Shown: piece by piece, positions 56,135 through 64,000 of the stretch | How positions within the stretch are numbered: the stretch's first letter is position 1 | Layout: each line of letters opens with the position of its first letter | DNA from: Agapanthus africanus | Taxonomy: Eukaryota > Streptophyta > Magnoliopsida > Asparagales > Amaryllidaceae | Length of the DNA stretch: 64,000 nt | Direction of reading: 5' to 3' | NCBI GenBank assembly: GCA_030015575.1 | Contig: CM057339.1 | Span: forward strand, 769,374,809 to 769,438,808 | Notes under the pieces: generated by a model | The model's database searches: none | Seen by the model: the letters and a program-made list of their open reading frames with translations, nothing else | What the model was told of the DNA's origin: nothing | Position numbers and translations under genes: made by a program

Positions 56135-58578
56135 GTTCGTCGACCCAACTGCCCTGCCTTCCTTCCAGACTAGTTCGAAGACCTCGGATTACATCACGGT
56201 TAGCGACCTCGGCCTGCCCGTTGCATTGAGGATGCGCGAACGCAGCGAACTTCATGAGTACGTGGTATTTGCTGCAGAATCCCTTCACTTTGTCATTTTC
56301 GAAGTTCGTCCCGTAGTCCGTAACGATACACCTCGGGATCCCGAACCGGAATATTATATTGTTCTACAGGAATTTGATGGTCGTAGTGGCGTCCAGTTTT
56401 CTGATGGGGACGGCCTCGATCCACTTTGTAAAGTAGTCCACCGCGACGAGGATGTATTTGTGCCCGCCCGTACCGGTAGGGAGTTGGCCTACCATGTCTA
56501 TTCCCCACTGGGCAAACGGCCATGAGGAGGTCATGGCCGTTAGCTCAGTAGCCGGAAGACGGGGTATGCTTCCATGGAGTTGGCAGCTCTTGCATCTTCT
56601 GACAAGCTTCTGAGCGTCCTGATGGATGGTCGGCCAGTAGTATCCTTGGAGTAGCATCTTCTGGATTAAGGTGCGGGCCCCTTGATATGCTCCGTCAACC
56701 CCTTCGTGAACCTCGCGGAGGACGTAGTATGCCTCGTGGGGGTCGACGCACCGAAGAAGAGGTTGAGTGAAGGATTTCTTGTAGAGGTCTCCACTGCTCC
56801 ATACAAAATGGCGGGCTTTGGCTCAGAGGCGGTGTGCTTCCCCTCGATCTTCTAGGAGCGTACCCTTCTTCAGGAATTCTACGAGGGGCTTCCTCCAATC
56901 CCTATCTTCTTCCCGGGCCACGTAAACTTGAAGTCTTGTTGCTCTGTTTTCCACGCTGGGCCGTGGCAAGACCTTGAAGAGGATATTTCTCTTATTTTTG
57001 GTCGTATAGGAGGAAGCTAGCTTGCTCAGAGCGTCGGCTTGGGCTTTTAGCTGCCGGAGGATCTGCTCCACTTGAACTTCATCGAAGTCTTTTCGTAGTC
57101 TTCTTACCTCGGCTAAATATTTCACCATCAGAAGCTCGCGTGTCTCGAAATGGCCAGTCACCTGGCTTACGACCAGGGCGGAGTCACTGCGGATTCGGAT
57201 CGTCTTCAGCCTCACTCCGGAGGCGATTCGTAGTCCGGCTAGTAAGGCCTCATACTCCGCGGCGTTGTTTGAGGCTTTGAATTTGAGCTTCAAAAAATAC
57301 TCCATTTCCGTCTCGTTCGGTCCTCGAATGATGAGGCCGGCACCGCTCCCGTCCTCGGTAGATGATCCATCAACGTAAAGGACCCAATCGAGGACGGAGT
57401 CGGGCCTCTCCTCGATCGAGGGTTGAGACCCGGGGGCTGGCGCTGACACTGCCTCCTTGTTGGGGATAGTGCATTCGACAAGAAAGTCGGCCAGGACTTG
57501 TGCCTTGATAGCCGTCTTGGGCGGTACTTGATGTCGAATTGAGATAGCTCCCACCTCCATTCCTCCAAGCGACCAGATGACTCAGGAGAGGCGAGAATAG
57601 CCCCTAAGGGACGCTCGGTGAGGACAAGGATGGTGTGTGTCTGGAAGTAGTGTCGTAGTTTCCTTGAGGCCACGATAAGCGCTAAGACAATCTTTTCTAT
57701 GGCTGGGTACCTTGTTTCCGCGTCCTTAAAGACGTGGCTTACGTAGTAGACCGTCTTATGAACTCCTTCGACTTCTCGGACGAGCACCGAGCTTGCAGCC
57801 TGATCGGACACCGCTAGATACAGTGATAGCTCGTCTCCTTCAATTGGCCGGGTGAGCAGTGGGGGAGCCGCCAGGTGCATTTTCAATTGCTCGAAAGCGA
57901 TCTGATACTCCTCCGACCATTCGATCCTTGGGATCTTTCTCAGGACTTTGAAAAATGGGAGACACTTTTCTCCGAACCTTAACATGAAGCAACTCAGAGC
58001 AGCTACTCTCCCCGTGAGCCGCATGATTTCGACGTTGGTCTTCGGCGCGGCCATGTTGAGGATGGCGCTGATTTTCTACGGGTTAGCCTCGATTCCTCGG
58101 TGGGTAACCATGAACCCGAGGAATTTTCCACTAGTGACCCCGAACGCGCACTTGGCGGGATTCAGCTTCATTTTGTATTTGCGGAGAATGTCGAAAGTCT
58201 CGCCGAGATCTCTGGCATGCTTATCTGACGAGGTCGACTTAACGAGCATGTCATCGACGTAAATCTCCATGTTCTTCCCGATCTGTGGTTTGAACATCCT
58301 GTTGACCAAGCGTTGGTACATAGCCCCGGTGTTTTTTAGGCCAAAGGGCATCACTTTATAGCAGTATACCCCCCGGTCCGTTGTGAATGCGCTGAGCTCT
58401 TCGTCTGCCGGGTTCATACGGATCTGGTTGTGGACGGAGAAAGCATCCATGAAGCTGAGTAATTCTTGGTCTGCCGTGCTGTCGACAAGCTGATCTATCC
58501 AAGAGAGGGATAGTTGTCTTTCAGGAAGACCTTGTTGAGATCTGTGAAGTCGACGCACATGCGCTACTTCCCTGTTCC
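56135..58578 (-). pseudogene. RT, two RNase H domains and integrase N-part of T1 pol
   Basis: On the minus strand: RT from about 58578 (VDFTDLNK; an in-frame TAG sits just before RMCVDF) with YVDD at about 58255, then a stop at about 58074. RNase H 1 lies at about 57940-57560. A phase break follows. The archaeal-type RNase H (YVDGSS, NNAAEYEALLAG, RSDSALV, ADALSKLAS) lies at about 57375-56990. Integrase has a finger fragment and WGIDMVG at about 56550, an in-frame TAG near 56358, TDYG and GQAEVA. It then breaks at the A2 insertion within GSWVDEL. Confidence 0.9.
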
Positions 58579-58647
58579 CTTAGAAAAAAGAAAAGAAAAG
58601 AAAAGAAAAGAGAGAAAAGCAATGGAAAAAATTCCCTTAATGGAGCA

Positions 58648-60482
58648 TCACGTGCCCACACGTGATAGGCATTGCTCTTAACAATTAAGGCTAAAATTGA
58701 GCCTCACGTGCAAGCATGTGAGCATCTATATACAAAGTATATAGGCGTCTTTTTAAAACAAATAACATGCCAAAAAGCTCACGTGTTAACACGTGATGCC
58801 TTCCCTTTGTTAGGCTGTTGCATATAAGCAAACAAGCTTAACTTAGTGGGGTCACATGCTACACGTGAGCATTTCTAAACATCAGCTCATGTACCAATAC
58901 GTGATGCCTTCTCTTTGGGACTGTTGCATATAAACAAACCAGTTTAATTCTATAGGGGGAGGGTCACGTGCTACACGTAAGGGTTCCTAATTACCTTCCA
59001 AGCTGATAGAATTAAATTCGAAATAAAAGGGATCAAAACCCTTTTGGAAAATATTTCCTTATATCTTTCTAAACAAGAAAGATTACGCTCTGTAAAACAG
59101 AGCACCGTTGGATTAAAAATCACCTAGCTACAGAATAAGCTCTGTAAGGGAAAATATTTCCCCAATCTTTCTAAATAAGAAAGATTACGCTCTATAAAAC
59201 AGAGTACCGTTGGATTAAAAATCCATTGGTGATTAAAAATCACCAAGCTACAGAATAAGCTCTGTATGGGAAAATATTTTCCCAATCTTGCTAAAACAAG
59301 AAAAATATCTTCTGTAAAATAAAAGTTCTTGGATCAAAGATCCAACGGTGGATAAAATCCCCAAATCAATCAGGATCTCTCAATGAGAGATTTCTTTAAC
59401 TAAATCAACAGATGTGCTTCTACAATTTAAAAGAGAGAGGAGAGACCAAGGACCCCCTCCTCCCCCCCCCCCGGAGAAGATTGGAGAAACAAAAAAGAGA
59501 AGAAAAGCTTTCTTTTCGAAAAAGAAACCCTAGGTAAGAAGAAATACATAGAGATCATTTTATCTCTTCTTCGCCATTTTAAGAGTTTAACTCTTCCAAA
59601 CAGAACTTAGTTCTTCCTCTGGTTGAAATCTGCAGAAGCAGATCTCCCCACAAATTGAGAATTTAATTCTCATCAGGGAGATTCTGTCATACAGACTCAA
59701 AACTTAGGGGAACGAACTAAGTTTGAAGAATTTAATTCTTACCAAAAGATATAGGAATTTAATTCCTCTGATAAAACTAGGGTTTAACCCTATATAAGAA
59801 TTTAATTCTTGTAGAAACAAGGACCTAAAATTCTCAAAACTCAGATCAAGATCTCCGTGCATATAAAAGAAACGATTAGCGTTCAATGCTATAACAACAG
59901 ATCACGTGTTCCTACGTGAGCACCTCTGAGGAACAAAAAGGGAACGATTAAGATCGAGTCACGTGATCCCACGTGACCCCCTAATAGTGCTTAGCACTTG
60001 CAAAAGGAAAAGGGGAATAAATCAAAGACATGTCATATTTTTGGGACGCCTCATGTGATCCCACGTGACCCCCTAATAGTGCTTAGCACTTGCAAGAGGA
60101 AAAGGGGAATAAATCAAAAACAGGTCATATTTTTGGGACGCCTCATGTGACCCCCTAATAATGCTTAGAACTTGCAAAAGGAAAAGGGGAATAAATCAAA
60201 GACAGGTTATATTTTCGGGACGCCTCACGTGATCCCACGTGACCCCCTAATTGTGCTTAGCACTTGTAAAAGGAAAAAGAGAATAAATCAAAGACAGTTC
60301 CCATTTTTGGGACGCCTCACGTGATCCTACGTGACCCCCTAATAGTGCTCAGCATTTATAAAAGAACAAGGGAATAAATCCAAGTGAACGGCGCCAACTT
60401 TTAAGAGCCTCACGTGCAACACGTGAGCGCCCCAAATTTCAGTGTTTAACACTGTCTTAGAATATCACGTGGGAGCACGTGA
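58648..60482. repeat. Array of paired CACGTG boxes in the T2 LTR
   Basis: About fourteen dyads of the TCACGTG-N4-CACGTGA type. Perfect copies lie at about 58648, 58777, 59959, 60226 and 60465. Others have one or two mismatches or a 3-nt spacer (58855, 58966, 60410). This matches the array in S in number and form, but the flanking sequence is diverged and the orientation opposite. Confidence 0.82.
59950..60375 (+). repeat. 92-bp tandem repeat inside the T2 LTR, about five copies
   Basis: CACGTGACCCCCTAATAGTG recurs at about 59970, 60062, 60144, 60236 and 60328. Steps are 92 bp except one of 82, caused by loss of one half of a G-box pair. Each unit includes the palindrome AGTGCTTAGCACT and one G-box dyad. 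Confidence 0.88.
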
Positions 60483-61431
60483 GCACGGAGCATACATTAG
60501 TGTTTAACACTATAGGAAGCTAACTCCAGCTCCAAATTGGCTAAGTCTTCCTGAGGTTAAACATCTTGGATTTCCAAATAGACCGAGCCACTATGCTCAT
60601 GACTTTCCAAACTGATGATTTCTCAATCTCCTAAGTTAATCTTAGTCTCTCAAAAATGACTAATGATTCTTAGATGGGCCACTATGATCTTTCCCCTCAA
60701 ATCTGGAATTTGGTTTTAAGGGTACATCTCTCCACGCCTCTGATATATGTCGCTGTAATTTTTCAACGTCGTCAGAGAGGTGGAGGGTCCCGATAACCAA
60801 CGGCTCTTTGGCGCACTCTCAAACCCATGAGCACATCGCTATGGACCGCAATATCCTTAAACTAGCTGTGGACCGCAATATCCTTAATCTAAACTCCCAT
60901 CCCAAAAATGGCGAGCTACGGACCGCAACGTCCTTAAACTAGCTATGGACCGCAATATCCTCAAACTACGACCTCACCGCCAAATGGTGATCTATAGACC
61001 GCAATGTCCTTAAACTAACATTGGACCGAGATGTCCTTAAACTAGCTATGGACCGTAACGTTCTTAAACTAAAACGATAGAGCCTAAATGCTCTTTTGCT
61101 GGATAAAAAATGATCCCAAACCCCTATTAAGTAGATCTTAGTCCAAGATCGGACTAACGTATCCTTAACAAACATTTAAGTTGATCTTAATCTAAAACAA
61201 GGTTAACGATCCTTAAATCAAACTAAACCCAAATCTAAGAGTATACGGATTTGGACTAATCCACGCCCTACGGGCGACAACATAAATTAGTCTCCGTATA
61301 CAATCCACGGGCAACTAAAAATAAAACAAACACACACTTCGTGATCGGAATGTTTACCGCCCTCTTCCTCTTTTCACTCCACACTTCGTGTGTCGTGTTT
61401 GCGAACGAATCGCGGTTTTCTATAGTTTCCC

Positions 61432-64000
61432 ATGGATTCGAGGTACTATGATTTGGTGTCCTGCTCCTATGCAGAAGAAAAGATGACACAGATGGCTTCC
61501 AATTGCACCAATTGCAACAGCAAATCACACTCCGTCCCTGCTGGAGGAGTGACTTATGGGCCCCAAGCGGCCTCCATATTCGTAATGCCAGTGGAACAGG
61601 TGACTCGGTCCACCACTGGACTGTTCTTTGGGACCATGATCCCGCCATCGAGCTTCAGCGCCTCGATGCTACCATAGGAGACTCCCAAGAAGTCGGCCTT
61701 CGATCGGCTTGCAACTACCACGGCCCCTCTCAGCGGGTTATCCAAATCCAACGCCTTGGTCTTTGACAGACTAGGCCAAAGCTCCAGTGGGCCCTCAAAG
61801 AGGCCCGCAATACCTGAAGGGGTTATCCCGAAGCGGATAGCCATTCCTGTTCCGACAGAAGAAGTCGTCAAAGAGGCTTCTCCTGCTAGAGGATCGGTTT
61901 TCTCAAGACTGACCGTCCCAACTCCTGCTGTAGGCGAGGTCGTTAAAAATGCTTCTCTTGCAGAAAGTCTGCCTTCGACAGATTGACCGTTCCCTCTCAG
62001 CGGATATCAATCTTCGACAGGCTGACACCGACAGCAGCCTCTCATCAAAGCAGGGGGCATAATGAGGTCACTCCCGTAACTGAGCCAGTCCCGTCTGCAC
62101 AACATGTTCGACGTTGCCACTGGCGCCAAGTGAGGAAAGCTAGGGGCAGTTCCCCCTCTGGACTCACCCCACCAGCTCCAATGGTGAAAATTGACGCTGC
62201 TGTTCCAACTGGGAACAACTTCGAGCTGCTCAGGAGGGTGTGCAAAAACTCTCCAACCGCCATATTGAAGAAGTCTCCTCCTCCTGTTGAAAGCATGACA
62301 CGGGTGAAACCAGAACAGCCTCCTCAGTGGTTGGCCTCCAAGATCTACAGAGTCTGGCGGAAAGTCCAAGACTCTGTAATTGACAAAGACTACTCTCGCC
62401 GACTGAAGAAAGCAAAGGCTCGGCAAGGGAAGGACCATCCTGCCATCATGCCACGGAAAGTGTCGTCTGCATGGGTGCTCGCTGCAACGGCTCCCTCATC
62501 CTCGGCCTCCCACAAAAAGAGAAGGCCAGATAATCAACCACCACCGGCGACAAATTCTGAGCGTGAAGGGACCAAACGCCCCAAGTCTGGGAGCATGGTA
62601 GTGCACACGGTGTACATGGCTTCCAGCAAAGAGGAAAGCCGTACTTTCGCGGGTCATCGACCACTTACACGATCTGTGACAAAGGCTCAGGAGCAACAAC
62701 AAAAGCTCCAGGAGATGCTGACAAAGATGGCCGCACTCACGGGGCACAAAGAAAGCCCGGAAGTATCGTCCGAACAGCGCCAAGATCAGGAGACCGATAC
62801 GGAGTTCCTGCAAAGGGTGCTAAAAAGGAAGGATAAGGAGGCCGCGGAACAAGCCGCTAACATGAAGTAGATGGCGCTCCTGTTCCAAGACATGGTGGGA
62901 ATGATGGTCCACCCGGACCTTCCAGCCGAAGACCCTCCGATAATCATTGAAGATGACAGAGGGGAGACATCAAACCCTCCTCCGGCTTTATCAGCAGCCA
63001 GGGAGGAGACGATCTCCAAAGCTGCCCTTGATGACTACATAGCTCAACAAATACGAGCTCATCAGGAAAGTGAAGCGGCTGGTCAAGTCGTCAGAACTGG
63101 GCAACCTTATCCAAACCGGTACGATCAAATTAAGTATCCGCTGGGATATACGATCCCTAAGTTCCATGTGTATAAAGGGACGGGCAATCCACACCAGCAT
63201 GTTGCTCAATTCAGGGCTTTGTGCGGTAATATCGGAGGCGATGACAAACTGTTGCTCCGCCAATTTGTTGGCAGGTTGTCGGAGACAGCATTTGAATGGT
63301 ATTCCGAGTTCCCGAATGATTCTATCAAAACATTCACGGAGATGGAATTATTATTCACACAGCGGTTCGCGAGCGCAAGCGAGCGTACTCGATCACGACA
63401 TTAATCAATGCCAGAGTGAAGCTAGGAGAGACCTGGGTTCAATACGCAATTTGATGGCGTAACCTATAGTCAAAATGCAAACAACGCATAGAAGAAGCTC
63501 CTGCCATGTGCATGTTCGTGGGAACCCTTGATCCCCAGGCAACTATATCCCAGTTCATGATGTTCTTAAATCCGACCACCTTCCAAGCCTTGATTGACAA
63601 ACTGGCCCAAATGGACTAGATGGGCCATAGGCCGTCCTCTTCAAAGACAGATCTTCGGAATGAAAAGGGCAAAGGGAAAGCGACCTTTGTTGCCAACGCT
63701 CAATAACAACCGAGTGACCCGAAACCGGTAGCTCGCCAAAACAACAAACCAAGATCCCTCGAAGAAAATTTGAGAAGTGCTTACTCGTTCAACCGGGATA
63801 AAACGAGGAGACTATTCGAACTGGCGGTGCGCAACATGCTCATCACTCTGCCGGATCCAAGACACCCACTGCAACCTAGCGACGTCAAAAATCCCAATTA
63901 TTGACCCTGCCACCGAATGGTGGGCCACCCAATCGAAGATTGCTACGTCTTCAAAAACTGGGTTGAAGACCAGTACCAACAGAGCAAGTTCGCGCTGTCC
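61432..64000 (+). pseudogene. Decayed gag of T2 with repeated FDRL motifs
   Basis: The frame from ATG 61432 runs to about 61970 with one TAG at 61675. It shifts phase, runs from 61983 to a TAG at 62868, and continues in the same phase to a one-base loss near 63385. The N-terminal part repeats FDRL (at about 61699, 61762, 61969 and 62010, plus FSRL at 61900), a feature I associate with Ogre/Tat gag. VHTVYMAS near 62600 and the core (RYDQIKYPLGYTIPKF... FVGRLSETAFEWY, 63115-63310) match the gag of B. The knuckle region near 63900 has TGA where B has a cysteine codon. Confidence 0.85.

Larger units (their letters stand above)
45168..58578 (-). mobile_element. Tat-type gypsy element T1, minus strand, split by A2 and cut by T2
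   Basis: Minus-strand pol runs 58578 to 56135, then 45639 to 45168 once A2 is removed. The second RNase H marks it as Tat. Its protease and gag would lie beyond 64000, past T2. Its 3' LTR was not recognised. The region below 45168, with opposite-strand frames and the 85-bp array, may be its 3' UTR. Several stops show it is old. Confidence 0.82.
58573..61425 (+). repeat. 5' LTR of T2 (3' edge approximate)
   Basis: It resembles the reverse complement of S in order: G-box pairs, AT palindromes, GGACCGCAATATCC repeats, and the TATACAATCCACGGGC block near 61298. Homology fades after about 61345, so the end is uncertain to about 100 bp. It contains no gene, an A/G microsatellite at 58590-58618 and a C-run near 59464. 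Confidence 0.7.
58573..64000 (+). mobile_element. Tat/Ogre-like gypsy element T2, 5' part, runs off the window
   Basis: A long LTR beginning TGTTCCCTTAG at 58573 cuts the RT of T1 and is followed on the plus strand by a gag related to that of B. The LTR belongs with solo LTR S. Gag is broken by at least three stops and two frameshifts. The primer site was not recognised. TTCCC at 58568-58572 could be the left target copy; the right one is outside the window. Confidence 0.8.

Noticed and set aside
56094-56525. 143-codon plus-strand frame over the T1 integrase
   Set aside because: It is the antisense shadow of the minus-strand integrase, which shows the clear catalytic motifs.

Overview
The window is plant nuclear DNA made almost entirely of nested LTR retrotransposons. 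I found no host gene, tRNA, rRNA or CRISPR array. The plant origin is inferred from three element types: Ty1/copia elements primed by initiator-Met tRNA, Tat/Ogre-type Ty3/gypsy elements with a second 'archaeal-type' RNase H, and a 4.2-kb LTR of the kind seen in Tekay-like chromoviruses. The species cannot be told from the sequence; a repeat-rich angiosperm genome is likely.

Left block (1-21808). A decayed copia element, A1, enters from the left edge. Its 3' LTR starts at 2698 and has been split twice. A 3393-bp solo LTR (S, 3733-7125, duplicated target CCTAC) sits in its first half. A 13,520-bp Tat/gypsy element (B, 8036-21555, duplicated target CTTCA) sits near its end. B is structurally intact: two LTRs about 1% apart, a primer binding site, an uninterrupted 2668-codon gag-pol frame, a long repeat-rich 3' UTR and a polypurine tract. 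A1's LTR resumes at 21556 and ends at 21808.

Middle block (21809-41875). This is the 5' end of a minus-strand chromovirus-like element: decayed internal DNA, a Met-tRNA primer site at 24393-24404, and a 4.2-kb LTR from 24409 to 41875. The LTR is interrupted by a composite copia element, C (25733-38989, duplicated target ATAAA). C has three LTRs, one complete gag-pol frame and one 5'-truncated pol copy.

Right block (41876-64000). A minus-strand Tat-type pol (T1) runs from about 58578 to 45168. Its integrase is split by a 10.5-kb copia element, A2 (45640-56134, duplicated target GTTCG), which has near-identical LTRs but ruined coding sequence. Next to the 3' end of T1 lie two decayed plus-strand reading frames and an 85-bp tandem array. 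At 58573 T1's reverse transcriptase is cut by the 5' LTR of a plus-strand Tat/Ogre-like element, T2, whose decayed gag runs off the right edge.

The most unusual structures are non-coding. They are (i) ten evenly phased stem-loops with compensating stems and a constant loop in the 3' UTR of B; (ii) arrays of paired CACGTG boxes exactly 4 bp apart in two diverged LTRs, S and T2; (iii) five to six copies of an overlapping GCCGAC/CACGTGGC unit in each B LTR; and (iv) an 85-bp tandem repeat beside T1 in which each unit carries two hairpins.
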